DNA from: Macrostomum hystrix | Taxonomy: Eukaryota > Platyhelminthes > Macrostomidae | DNA length: 64,000 nt | Reading direction: 5' to 3' | Assembly (NCBI GenBank): GCA_950097015.1 | Contig: CATNEN010000038.1 | Location: 3,307,501-3,371,500, forward strand | Shown here: in pieces, positions 1 to 11,252 of the stretch | Position numbering within the stretch: the first letter of the stretch is position 1 | Layout of the letters: each line of letters starts with the position of its first letter | The notes under the pieces: model-generated | Database searches by the model: none | The model's input: only the letters and a program-made list of their open reading frames with translations | Told to the model about the DNA's origin: nothing | Translations under genes and position numbers: made by a program

Positions 1-439
1 AAAAGAGGAATTGCTGCCAGACGCGCCGCTGGTTCGAATCTTTACCGCCGGGGGCAGCAATGCTGCCCTGTGCCCGATTAGGGTTGTCAGCGTCCAGATG
101 ACCGGCTGCGCCTCGGCCGAACTGGTTGACCGCTGCTGTCAAGAAGCCCTGGCTAGACATGCGGCCAGCCTTACTGGGCCTTTAGGTCTCTGAACTAATG
201 CATTGAGGATGTCTGCTGAGGGTTAGTTGTTAAAAACATTGTCGTTTTTATAGCATTTTCAATGACAAATTCAATTGCATCATTTGCTTCAAATAAATAG
301 CGCACACCTATCTGTTGGTTGCAATATATATAACAATGCTAGTTTGGCAATCCATAAATTGATTAAATACCTTGTTGCTTTTATTTATTACCTTACTGTT
401 TATGCAAAAATAGCCGCGACAAAACCTTTTCATACTCGT
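1..439. other. Left flank outside the palindrome, no gene seen
   Basis: No convincing coding exon. A GGTTCGAATC box-B-like string occurs near position 31, but no matching tRNA fold was found. Homology to the right side of the palindrome begins at about 440. Confidence 0.5.
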
Positions 440-787
440 ATTCAACGTAGATCTCAACGCTACATCCCACGTCCGCAAAGGTAATCCTAACCGGCCCCTG
501 CAACAAAGTTCAATAGCGTCTCTTGGACTATGAAAAACTAATTTCTAACTGGAAATCGTGCATACTGCATTTTCTCTAAACTTCTTCAATCTGCTGAACG
601 AATTCTAAGCTTATTCCCATCTCTGCGACAAGAACAAAAGTGTACGAATATGCAACTGCAAAGGTGTCGGTGAATGTCTTATACGTACCACAGCAGTTTT
701 TATTTCATTGACAGTCTTTTTTGAGGCTTCGATTTTCACCACTCTCCTAAACTGAAAGATAAAGAATTTCGACCGCTATCACTAACG

Positions 788-2566
788 GATGTACCATCCA
801 TCAGTACATGCCACAGTCGTGTACCATCCATCAGTACATGTCACAGTCTTGTCCCATCCATCAGTACATGCCACAGTCGTGTACCATCCATCAGTACATG
901 CCACAGTCGTGTACCATCCATCAGTACATGTCACAGTCTTGTCCCATCCATCAGCACATGCCACAGTCGTGTACCATCCATCAGTACATGCCACAGTCGT
1001 GTACCATCCATCAGTAGATATCACAGTCGTGTACCATCCATCAGTAGATATCACAGACCTGTACCATCCAGCAGTAGATATCACAGTCGTGTACCATCCA
1101 GCAGTAGATATCACAGTCGTGTACCATCCATCAGTAGATATCACAGACCTGTACCATCCAGCAGTAGATATCACAGTCGTGTACCATCCAGCAGTAGATA
1201 TCACAGTCGTGTACCATCCATCAGAAGATATCACAGTCGTGTACCATCCATCAGTGGATATCACAGTCGTGTACCATCCATCAGTAGATATCACAGACCT
1301 GTACCATCCAGCAGTAGATATCACAGTCGTGTACCATCCAGCAGTAGATATCACAGTCGTGTACCATCCATCAGTAGATATCACAGACCTGTACCATCCA
1401 GCAGTAGATATCACAGTCGTGTACCATCAAGCAGTAGATATCACAGTCGTGTACCATCCATCAGAAGATATCACAGTCGTGTACCATCCATCAGTAGATA
1501 TCACAGTCGTGTACCATCCATCAGTAGATATCACAGTCGTGTACCATCCATCAGTAGATATCACAGACCTGTACCATCCATCAGTAGATATCACAGACCT
1601 GTACCATCCATCAGTAGATATCACAGTCCTGTACCATCCATCAGTAGATATCACAGTCGTGTACCATCCATCAGTAGATATCACAGACCTGTACCATCCA
1701 TCAGTAGATATCACAGTCCTGTACCATCCATCAGTAGATATCACAGTCGTGTACCATCCAGCAGTAGATATCACAGTCGTGTACCATCCATCAGTAGATA
1801 TCACAGACCTGTACCATCCAGCAGTAGATATCACAGTCGTGTACCATCCAGCAGTAGATATCACAGTCGTGTACCATCCATCAGAAGATATCACAGTCGT
1901 GTACCATCCATCAGTAGATATCACAGTCGTGTACCATCCATCAGTAGATATCACAGTCCTGTACCATCCATCAGTAGATATCACAGTCCTGTACCATCCA
2001 TCAGTAGATATCACAGTCGTGTACCATCCATCAGAAGATATCACAGTCGTGTACCATCCATCAGTAGATATCACAGTCGTGTACCATCCATCAGTAGATA
2101 TCACAGTCCTGTACCATCCATCAGTAGATATCACAGTCGTGTACCATCCATCAGTAGATATCACAGTCCTGTACCATCCATCAGTAGATATCACAGACCT
2201 GTACCATCCAGCAGTAAGATATCACAGACCTGTACCATCTATCAGTAGATATCACAGACCTGTACCATCCATCAGTAGATATCACAGACTTGTACCATCC
2301 ATCAGTAGATATCACAGTCCTGTACCATCCATCAGTAGATATCACAGACCTGTACCATCCATCAGTAGATATCACAGTCGTGTACCATCCATCAGTAGAT
2401 ATCACAGTCCTGTACCATCCATCAGTAGATATCACAGTCGTGTACCATCCATCAGTAGATATCACAGTCGTGTACCATCCATCAGTAGATATCACAGTCG
2501 TGTACCATCCATCAGTAGATATCACAGTCCTGTACCATCCATCAGTAGATATCACAGACTTGTGAT
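788..2566. repeat. 30-bp minisatellite, about 59 units (left arm)
   Basis: The array has an exact 30-bp period; on the minus strand the unit contains TGTGATATCTACTGATGG and GGTACA. Units differ mostly at two or three positions (CGACT, GGACT or GGTCT before GTGATATC). The first eight units (788-1010) are a separate variant with AGTACATG in place of AGTAGATATC. One unit near 2213 carries an extra base. Because 30 is a multiple of three, frames on both strands stay open (for example ISTDGWYTTV on minus), which explains the long ORFs here without implying a protein. The inverted partner is at 15836-18062. Confidence 0.97.
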
Positions 2567-3293
2567 ATCTAGACTGTTTGCTGACAATGTTAAGCAAAGA
2601 CTAAGCACTCAGAAAAGGTGTTGTCATTTACCATGCATGCAGCTCATCAGCTGTAGAACTTAACGGTGTCGCTGCTTTTGCTGTTGGAAAACGTGCATTG
2701 CAGTTTATTTGCAGTTAGCAAAGGTCTCTGCAGCGAGTCACGTGGACCTTTTTCTGTGCATTCAGCTGAGTAGGATAAACTTAAGAAAAAATGAGGGCTG
2801 CTTTACTTTTCGCTGGACTGAATGAGAGTTCGCGAATAAAAAAATGCTGTGCCGATGCAACGAGTTAAATAACAGAAAAAATCAATACTCGCTTGACCCC
2901 AACAAAAAAACATACAGCCTCAGTAGAAAATACAAATTATTGATGACGTGAGGACCGCACTCTACTGCGCATGAACTCAGAAATGCGTTCAGCAGAAATA
3001 AATGAAATCAGAAGGCTTCCGAACCGCACTGACTGTACTGGACAACGCAAAGTCAAGTCATTGGTTGCACACAACAAATTCGCAGTACAGCAAAGAAAGG
3101 ATTCTTTGGCCCATTGTCTTCAGTCTTGTTGTGAATTGGCCCGTAACATCTGGGCTTCTTTGAAGTGTTTCGGAATTCCAGTGCTACTATGGTTTCTGTA
3201 CAATACATACAGTACAATACAATAGCTACAGGAGAATATGGGGTACTATATTTAAGCAAATTAAATTAGCTGACACAGTTCGATTGGCTACAA
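2567..3293. other. 3' flank of the left palindrome gene
   Basis: Non-coding sequence between the 30-bp array and the last exon of the minus-strand gene, matched in the right arm at 15107-15835. A minus-strand AATAAA at 2704-2709, about 580 bp past the stop, is conserved in the other arm and is a candidate poly(A) signal. No other gene is seen. Confidence 0.55.
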
Positions 3294-6200
3294 TTAGCCA
3301 CGGGCAGATGAACTGTTGCAGCTGTGGGTCGAGCCGCTGGGCATATCACCAAAGCAGGGATATGCTGCATGATTGGGCTCAATTGTGACCGTGTCGGAAA
3401 ACAAGCCATTGTTGTGATTTGAGTGCGAAATCTGCGAACAGGTGGTGGATTTGGCACAGGACTTCAGTAACTGCTGCAGTGAGATCAACTACAGATTGCC
3501 GACTTAGATTGGATATGCTGCGAAGTCGAGGTAGACTGCACAGTTGGGGTGTGCAAAGGCTGTACAGTTGGGGTGTGCAAAGGCTGTACAGTTGGGGTGT
3601 GCAAAGGCTGTACAGTAGGGGTGTGCAAAGGCTGTACAGTTGGGGTGTGCAAAGGCTGTACAGTTGGGGTGTGCAAAGGCTGCACAGTTGGGGTGTGCAA
3701 AGGCTGCAGAGTTGGGGTGTGCAAAGGCTGTACAGTTGGGGTGTGCAAAGGCTGTACAGTTGGGGTGTGCAAAGGCTGCACAGTTGGGGTGTGCAAAGGC
3801 TGCAGAGTTGGGGTGTGCAAAGGCTGTACAGTTAGGGTGTGCAAAGGCTGTACAGTTGGGGTGTGCAAAGGCTGTACAGTTGGGGTGTGCAAAGGCTGTA
3901 CAGTTGGGGTGTGCAAAGGCTGTACAGTTGGGGTGTGCAAAGGCTGTACAGTTGGGGTGTGCAAAGGCTGTACAGTTGGGGTGTGCAAAGGCTGTACAGT
4001 TGGGGTGTGCAAAGGCTGTACAGTTAGGGTGTGCAAAGGCTGTACAGTTGGGGTGTGCAAAGGCTGTACAGTTGGGGTGTGCAAAGGCTGCACAGTTGGG
4101 GTGTGCAAAGGCTGCAGAGTTGTGGTGTGCAAAGGCTGTACAGTTGGGGTGTGCAAAGGCTGTACAGTTGGGGTGTGCAAAGGCTGTACAGTTGGGGTGT
4201 GCAAAGGCTGTACAGTTGGGGTGTGCACAGGCTGTACAGTTGGGGTGTGCAAAGGCTGTACATTTGGGGTGTGCAAAGGCTGTACAGTTGGGGTGTGCAA
4301 AAGCTGTACAGTTGGGGTGTGCAAAGGCTGTACAGTTGGGGTGTGCAAAGGCTGTACAGTTGGGGTGTGCAAAGGCTGCACAGTTGTGGTGTGCAAAGGC
4401 TGCACAGTAGGGGTGTGCAAAGACGGCAGAGTTGGTGCCGCTTCAGGAGGGCTGCACTTATGATTAGTGTAAATGCGGCAGAATGGCGGATACGGCGTCG
4501 TAGAAAAGCTTACCTGTGTCGCGGCTAGATCAAAATCCCCTTGGGAACTCAGCAGGTGATGCACCTCAAGGCTGCTCATGAGCAGTTCGGTCTCAAACAG
4601 GCTTTCACTGCAGCTCGCGGCCAGGTCGTCAAGCAGTTGTGCAGTATCTTGCGCGTCCTCTCGCGAAATTCTGTCGTCTCCCAGCAGATGCTGGTTGTTG
4701 CTGCGGTCGAAAACCAAGGAGCCATCAAACAGTTGCACATCGCAGTCAGTGTTGACAGCGCTGGTTGGCGAATATTCGGTGCCGCACTCCACTGTAGTCG
4801 CAGCCACAGTTGAAGCCGTGGCGCCGCTTAGCTGAAGCGGCGAGCTCCACCACCGGCTGTTGCTGTCGACGCAAATGTCTGCCGTCGTGTCAGGCTGCGA
4901 AAAGCTTGTTGAATCCATACTAGCATTGTTGTCTGTGGTGGTGGATTTGACGCCAACTTTTCGCTTGGGCTTCTGGCCTCGAGCTCTGCTCTGCACCTTG
5001 CGGAAGGTCACAAAGCAGCTGTTGGTGTTGCTCATGTTACTCTTATTGCTGACTGCCGTCTTTCTCGCTATCTTCCTTGCCTGGAGAATCTCTTCTGCCG
5101 ACGGCTGCTTGCCAACTCGCATGTGTAGCTGCATCAACTTGATATTCATCACCTCCAGCAGCATTTCCTGCGTGAGGAAGGTCCAGCTGTCCTCCATTAT
5201 GTTGAACTCTTGCACGACGCCGGCCATGATGTTTTTGTACTTTGTCTGCAACTTAGGATTGAGCTTAAAGTCCACGCTGCTGGGCGCGAATGGTGGGAAG
5301 CTGGATTGGATAAACTGCACGAGCTCCTTTGACTGCAGTAGGATGCGGGTGAGCACATTGGTCATCTTGGACATGTTGATCACGGAAGCCTGCCGCCGAT
5401 TATCAAGCATCTTGTGCTCCTCCAGATGCTGAAACTTCTTGAAGCCCGACTGAATCTTGGCAACGATAACATCCGACTTTTCCTGCTCCCGCTGAATCAT
5501 GTTCAGCAGGAGGACGACCATGTTGCGTTGGTCCCGAGCTCTCGGCTTCTCCGGCTGCAGCCGCTGGCCGTTGACAAAGAAGTTGCGCTTGGTCAGCACA
5601 ATGATCGCGTCCAGGCACACCTGTGAGACAATTCAATTGCAGTGCATGTACTGGCCTCATATGCAAGTGTATCAACTGTGTAAGCTTGTCTTGCTGATAA
5701 ACAACTGCTCTTGAAAGAATCAGTCAGAGAGTTGACTGTTTTATATAGCTAGCCTGCAGTGGTTTCCTCACCTGCATCCGCTTGCTCGTCTTGTCCTTCT
5801 CCAGCGCAAAGTGCAGCACCCTCACGCCCTCCGAGGCATACATCAGCGGCTTCTTCTTCGACGAGGCGCTGACATTCAGCTGTCTGGGCACGCCCATCTC
5901 CACCTGTCTTTCGTTGCGCGCCGCACTCGAGGCGCTGTTGTTGGCGTTGACGGTCAGCAGGCGCTGCTGCCGGATATCCGGCTCGATGGCCCATAGTCGG
6001 TCTAGCAGCTGCGGCTCACCCAGATCGCTGCGGTGCCACCAGTCGTTGCTGTTGCTGGTGGCACCTGCTGCTGCGGCATTCGAGCTGTTCACGTTGCCCA
6101 TCGTCCGATCTGCGTTGCTGGCGCTCGCTTCATTGTTCGAAGCCACGTTGCCGTCAAAGTCCTGCACCTGCATGGACCATTTTCCAGTGGTGCCAATGGG

Positions 6201-7380
6201 ACTCAGTCCGAGTACTTTTGGTGGCGTGGCATGCGCAGATAAAGCCACCTATAGCCTATATCGTGCAAGCCTAGCTACTAACCAAATGGCTACTAGCCTA
6301 CTCACCTGAATCATGAGGATCTCTGGATTAAGCCCAGCCGCGAGCGCCTCCTTCTTCAGCGCAGCCACTTCTTTCACGCAGCTCCGCATCTGGATGAAGC
6401 GGTAATAGTCTTCGGCCAGTTCCAGCAGCGATCTCACGCCAATCATTTGAGTGCCCTTCGGTAGCTCCTCGACATCAATCAGTCCGCTGGGCACCCGCTG
6501 CTGCGGCGTCGGCGGAACCAGGTACTCGATTGGCAGCTGCACAGGCTTGTAGACTGACAGGTTGCGTATCATATTCACAACGAGCGACTGCAGCGGGTAC
6601 ATGGGCCGCTCGGAGATCAGGCATAGGCCCGCCTCAAGCCAATCGTAAAAGTATAATACTCGGCGTTCGAACTTGCGTCGCATGGGCAGAGCCAGTGGTA
6701 ACGCCGGGTTCCAGCCGGCCTGCTGCAGACTCACCGTGACCTCGAAGCAGCACATCCGCAGCATGATTATACAAGGTGGGAAGGCGTGGAAATCACCGTA
6801 CGCCAAATCCTGCACGTGAGAAGCAAACTGCGGCTCGTTCACGTCGCACACGAGTAAACCGCACGAGTCCCTTTGTAACAGAATCACATCGACTAGAGGT
6901 ACCTGAAATGTGATGTTGAAGTCTTGCGTCTTTAAAACCTGATTTCAATCTAGCAATGCCCGCACAAAGCGAGCCTTACCCATGCAAGGCTTGGCGATTG
7001 AGCCGTGAGTTTACTACTAAGGTTCTGAGCTTATGACCAGTACTCACATTGCGCAGGTACAGTGAAATTCCCAGAACAGACAGGTAAAGCACGCTCTGCC
7101 TCTTGAACATTGGCGACAGAGTGGCGTCATTCGGCAGGTACAGCCTCGGATAATCAACCAGCTGGAAGTAGCGACCCTTGAACAGCTCCGGGTTGAGATC
7201 GAGCTTGCGCCTCACCCGGTCCTGCTCATTGGCTTTGATCATGGAAATCAGCCAGCGCGTGTTCGGGTGGTGGAAGCCGAAGAATCCCGGTGGCACTGTG
7301 TAGTAGTAGCTGTTATCGACAGAGACCAGCGGGTCGAGAAAGGCTGGCGGCGCTGGCACGCTGATGCCCGATCCAGACAT
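3294..7380 (-). CDS. Unrecognised five-exon protein, palindrome copy A (896 aa)
   Basis: Exons on minus: 7380-7048, 6902-6306, 6248-5772, 5620-4514 and 3470-3294. All introns are GT-AG and phase 0, and the joined frame is open. The start is the ATG of MSGSGISVPAPPAF. No family was recognised. Exon 2 is hydrophobic and aromatic, with a cysteine-rich stretch (MLRMCCFEV) and FYDWLEAGLCLI. Exon 3 is rich in Asn, Ser and Ala, as expected of a disordered linker. Exon 4 is helical and charged, followed by basic nuclear-signal-like clusters (KIARKTAV, KPKRKVGVK) and an acidic Ser-rich tail. Exon 5 can use either of two adjacent CAG acceptors (3471-3476). Compared with copy B it ends two codons early, at TAA where B has CAA. 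The last intron contains a 24-bp minisatellite. The exon structure is well supported; the function is unknown. Confidence 0.8.
3537..4437. repeat. 24-bp minisatellite in the last intron, about 37 units (copy A)
   Basis: The period is 24 bp; the plus-strand unit includes CAGTTGGGGTGTGCAAAGGC. It lies between the exon 4 donor (4513) and the exon 5 acceptor of the minus-strand gene. Read in the gene's direction, each unit ends in a pyrimidine-rich CCCCAACTGTRCAG, which looks like a 3' splice site. The exon 4 frame stays open through the donor and the whole array as a TVQPLHTP octapeptide repeat, so intron retention would give a long repetitive C-terminus ending before exon 5. A 24-bp unit preserves any open frame, so this is not evidence of selection. 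Confidence 0.95.
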
Positions 7381-7572
7381 GGCTTGCAGTGCCTTCCAAC
7401 GGTGTTTCTGTTGGAACTATTGCTGCTGCTGGAGCTGGTTTTCTGCCACCGACTTTTAAGGACAATGAACTTCCAAAAGTGCAGCAGGACAAACCAAACC
7501 TTAACAATACCTTGCAAGTCTTTAATGGCACTAAAGCAGAAACCGGTGTATGCTACAAATCCGGTCTTCCAA

Positions 7573-9453
7573 GGAAGCCTCTTTGTTCGCTGCGCTCACT
7601 AGGAAGCGACACTCAAATTTCTCGTCTACAAGTTTAGTCTCAACAAAAAATCTATGTTCCAAAATCCTTTTCGCGTAGCATTTTGCGTTGATATTTATCT
7701 GAAGTCTCTAATCTAGTCTAGAAAGCAAAGCATGGGATACATGTGTTGCGTTCCATTTTGTGGCACGGGCCTTTCCTAGTATGCCAGCATCTCTGTGCAC
7801 AGGTTCCGTCCGTTTGTCGAGTCTGGAGCTGCTTTTCAGGTGGATTGTGGCAGTTATTCGAAAGTGGAGCAAGACAGAACTGCTGAAACTTAGGACGGAT
7901 CCGAAGCACAACTCTCGGGTATGCTCTCTGCATTTTCAAGAAAGGTGCTCTGTCACTGTAACAGAAGATTCTAACATTCACCGCAGAAAAGCTGGAGTTA
8001 AAGGAAAGGCGTAAACTTTTTTGAACCTTAGTCCTATAAAATACTTTTAGTTTTTCAATTTGCTTGAAACTTTACCAACTGTCTTCTAGTTGGTCATAGA
8101 CCCATAGTTCCACATATACTGGATGACTGTTTGGCTGTCTATTTGTTTTAGCTTTCCTGTAACTTTTAATATATATAGGGCCTATATAAAGTAGTTAGTA
8201 AAACTACGCTCATAGTTTTTATGAAAAAGAACATTAAAAGTAGTATTGATTTACCTACTTATATGAACAAATATATATACGAGTAAATAAACTAAAACAT
8301 GAGCTTCATAGCAAAAATTTCGTTGCTGCTGTCATTCGTCATCATTGTCATGATATCTGATTCAGATATAAGGCCTATTTGGATACCCTCAAAAGCACTA
8401 GGCCCACCCTTTAATAAATAGTATTATCTTCATCACGTCCCCGGGTCTCTAAATTGAATTTTCGAGTATTATTCATACAGAATATTCACCTATATGCCGT
8501 CGTACTTGAGCAATGCTGTCACACCGGACCGCGCGACCGCTGAAAGACGCCGGGAGATCTGTCTGTCGAATTCTGGAGTCACGGACAATGCTGAAATTAG
8601 TTTATTTTCTTTCCCACTGACTGGTGCAAATCGACTGTCTGTGTGGCTGCATCCACTGTCGAATTCCGTTTTATGTGAGAAACATATTTCTAGCTTCGAC
8701 ATCATCAGCATGCAACAAGGCAGTCAAAAGTAGAAAACGTCTCAGGCCAACTCTGTACCCCAATCTGAGCAGGGCTAAGACGAGCAAATGGGTCGTCCTG
8801 CTTCATCAGAGCCTGACCATCCTTTGTCGCCACTGAAGCGAATGAAGCAGGAACTTCGACAAAGGCAGCTGCGTTTGCTGCAACTTTAGAAACATTCTCT
8901 GTTAATTTTAAGTGCAACTGAAAACAGTTGAAAAGGCTGGGATAGCATAGACGCCGTGGTCCTCCAATTCGCAGCTGATTCAAGTTGCACACGCTGAGCT
9001 TTTTTGATTGTAGCTCATCGATACATGAAAATGATCTAAATATAAAAAAGTGCACAATTTAAAGACGAAAATTTTATTTTTAGCTGCAGCTAAAATGTGT
9101 TATAATGTTCAAGCAATTGTGCCTAACGAAAGCAGGTATCCTTGCTCACAAATTACATTTTATTTTGCGTGATAACTCACGTCAGGACACATTTTCTTAT
9201 TAAGTTAACTTCTTTGAACTTTAATTGTACTGTTTACTTTGCAGTAGCTATGCAGCTACTAATAGAGAAGAGTTTTTATGGAATAACCAAAATGTGGGCT
9301 GAGTGCTGCTAGCCTTTATAAATAATATTTCAATCCTGCAATAGAAGCTAGTATGAGAGGCTCAGTTTTGGGTTCGACCCGTTCTGCATTGGTAAGTAAA
9401 AAGTTGGCTTCCACTCTGAACCCGCAGTTGTCGGACATCAGCGCGTGCCAAGC
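7573..9453. other. Palindrome spacer, left part: THAP remnant, otherwise no gene
   Basis: Single-copy AT-rich sequence between the arms. Apart from the frame-broken THAP-domain remnant at 7731-8014, no exon with credible splice context was found. A GGGTTCGACCC string near 9379 resembles a pol III box B, but no matching box A or fold is evident. Confidence 0.5.
7731..8014 (+). pseudogene. Frame-broken THAP-type C2CH zinc-finger remnant
   Basis: Two overlapping frames together carry the parts of a THAP DNA-binding domain. Frame 1 from ATG 7731 reads MGYMCCVPFCGTG, an in-frame TAG at 7776-7778, then SISVHRFRPF. The +1 frame then continues with FRWIVAVIRKW and SRVCSLHFQERC. These match the THAP order Cys-x(2-4)-Cys, the HRFP-like segment, the conserved Trp and the Cys-x2-His pair (CSLHF). 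A premature stop and at least one frameshift separate the halves, and nothing downstream resembles a transposase or other THAP-protein body. THAP domains occur in P-element-like transposases and in host genes; this one is probably a dead copy. It is absent from both palindrome arms. Confidence 0.75.
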
Positions 9454-10464
9454 CTAGGGAACCCCATAGGCTTTCCCGAGACCCCGAGACCCCGAGCACA
9501 CAGAAGCTTCCTCATTGGCATCGCTCAGGCCACGAACTGAATCGTCGAAGAGGCTGCCGCCGCTGTCTGACAAGGCGTCATGATGATTGTTCATCTGACT
9601 CGTGTCGCGGAGGGACGGCAGCGCAAAGCCACGGTGCCTTCGTCCACCAGACGCGGTAAGAACAGGCGGCCGCATCGGTCCTACCACCAGCTCATCGCCA
9701 GAGGCCAAAGCTCCTTCTCTTCTTCCTCCTCCACCAAGTTTTCGCCCAGCGCTGCGAATGGCATCGGGCTGCTGATAGACCTCAACTTCTGCGCGAGAAC
9801 GTCTTTGCGGCCGAGTACCGCTGCGATTCGGCCGATGCGGCAGATCAGAACGCTTGCATGCACCATCGATAAGACTTTCTGTCATCCTTAGAGCGCTGAC
9901 CTCAACATCGCCATCCTCCTCTGCATCTTCGCCGTAGTCCTGAGCCGTCGTGGGCACGATCGGTGCTGTCTCGTTCAGTCGGGCTGAGCGGTCCTCGCGC
10001 ACGGTCGGACGCACAATCAGCGAGCCGTTCTCGGAAATCCAGGACTCCAGCTTGATGACCAGCCGCAGCTCGCTGGGCTCCATTAGGACGTGCCGGTCAC
10101 TGCCAGCCGTGACGCTCGCATTTGTTGTAATCAGTTGTGGTGGCAGGTGAAGCGACTGCCGCTGCTGCGGCTGTCGCAGCTTTCGCAGCTGTTGCTGCAT
10201 CTCCTGTATACATTCTTCTCGCTTTTCAATAAGGTATTTCTCCTGCTGTGTCGCTTCTGCCTGCTGCTGTTTTTGCTGCAGCTGCGACTGTTTGTTTACT
10301 GAATTGATCGGGGACATGCCACCTGATTTTCCGGACAGTCGAGCCACCGCAGGGGCATAGGGGCCTCGCTGCTTCATTTTGCTTATTAGCGCATCGAACT
10401 GCCTGCACAGCTCAGCCGCTTTGTTGAACAGCGCGTCATCGGACTCCTCACATTTGTCTGCCAT
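9454..10464 (-). CDS. Unrecognised Gln-rich coiled-coil protein in the spacer (336 aa)
   Basis: A single open frame on minus, from the ATG of MADKCEESDDALF to TAG. A CTTACAG acceptor-like sequence lies six bases before the ATG, so a 5' non-coding or leader exon may precede it. The N-terminal part (ELCRQFDALISKMKQRGP) and residues about 55-100, rich in Gln, Glu and Lys, should form a helix or coiled coil. A segment SELRLVIKLESWISENGSL follows, and the C-terminal half is rich in Ser, Gly and Arg and probably disordered. GC content is higher than in the surrounding spacer, in keeping with coding sequence. It is divergent from palindrome gene B (start 11253) across about 790 bp. No family was recognised. 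Confidence 0.6.
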   Translation of the reverse strand: MADKCEESDDALFNKAAELCRQFDALISKMKQRGPYAPAVARLSGKSGGMSPINSVNKQSQLQQKQQQAEATQQEKYLIEKREECIQEMQQQLRKLRQPQQRQSLHLPPQLITTNASVTAGSDRHVLMEPSELRLVIKLESWISENGSLIVRPTVREDRSARLNETAPIVPTTAQDYGEDAEEDGDVEVSALRMTESLIDGACKRSDLPHRPNRSGTRPQRRSRAEVEVYQQPDAIRSAGRKLGGGGRREGALASGDELVVGPMRPPVLTASGGRRHRGFALPSLRDTSQMNNHHDALSDSGGSLFDDSVRGLSDANEEASVCSGSRGLGKAYGVP

Positions 10465-11049
10465 GAACAACTGTAAGTCTGGGGCCTCGGCTCAAGAAAG
10501 TCGCAAAAGTTTCTCTTGCGAACTTTATTGCTCGCCAATTTATGCGCTCTGTTCCTCGCAACTGACGGCCCTGCATGTCAAGCGCTCAATTTAGCCATAG
10601 ACAAAAGTAGAAAAAAAATGTTTCTGAATCACCTAATAAGTAAGTAATGAAGACTATTTGGAATTTTTTATATACGTATGTCTATCTAGCCAAGATTCGC
10701 TAAATAGCTCGCTTTCATACTTTGACTGACATTTTTATGCGCTTATTACGTAGGCCTCTTTACCAAATTGCTGTATCCGCTCTCCATAAGCGAATAGGTA
10801 TAGTATAACAGCTACGCTAATTTGATAGATTCTGTAAATCAAACGGAGCCTGTTCAAACTGGGGACTTTTGGACTTTGAGGCGACATGAATAACCATGCA
10901 GGGCCTCGATTGCTAGTTAACTGACCTTTATTTCAACAAACGCTTTTTAAAGAAAAGCGCATCGAGCATCTGTAGTGGAAAGACTTGATGGTACTCGTAT
11001 TTAGAACCCATGCCGATTTTCAAACAATCAAGCCGCATTCTATGGCCTA
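10465..11049. other. Intergenic spacer between two divergent genes
   Basis: No exon seen. It lies between the minus-strand 336-aa ORF and the plus-strand palindrome gene B, so it should hold both 5' regions. The right-arm homology begins at its right edge. Confidence 0.45.
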
Positions 11050-11252
11050 CACCGAGTCTGTGTGAAGACCACATTTGTAGCATACACCGGTTTCTGCTTT
11101 AGTGTCATTAAAGACTTGCAAGGTATTGTTAAGATTTGGTTTGTCCTGCTGCACTTTTGGAAGTTCATTGTCCTTAAAAGTCGGTGGCAGAAAACCAGCT
11201 CCAGCAGCAGCAATAGTTCCAACAGAAACACCGTTGGAAGGCACTGCAAGCC

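Larger units (their letters stand above)
440..7572 (-). repeat. Left arm of a 17.8-kb palindrome
   Basis: This segment is repeated in reverse orientation at about 11050-18215. The shared content, in order from the outside, is a flanking piece (440-540 matches 18130-18215), a 30-bp minisatellite, a 3' flank, the complete five-exon gene including its introns, and about 190 bp upstream of the start codon. Exons 1 and 2 of the two gene copies translate identically, and only a handful of substitutions separate the rest. The arms differ mainly in tandem-array copy number and in about 240 bp (541-780) that has no match in the other arm. Homology stops at about 7572, where the spacer starts. Confidence 0.95.

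Noticed and set aside
9-70. tRNA gene suggested by GGTTCGAATC
   Set aside because: No acceptor or anticodon stem could be formed around it; at best a fragment of a tRNA-derived repeat.
788-2663. Very long ORFs on both strands over the 30-bp array (and its partner at 15738-17762)
   Set aside because: Open only because the unit is a multiple of three; both strands and several frames are open at once, and the frames start and end at the array edges.
788-4437. CRISPR arrays
   Set aside because: Units are contiguous with no spacers, and the context is eukaryotic.
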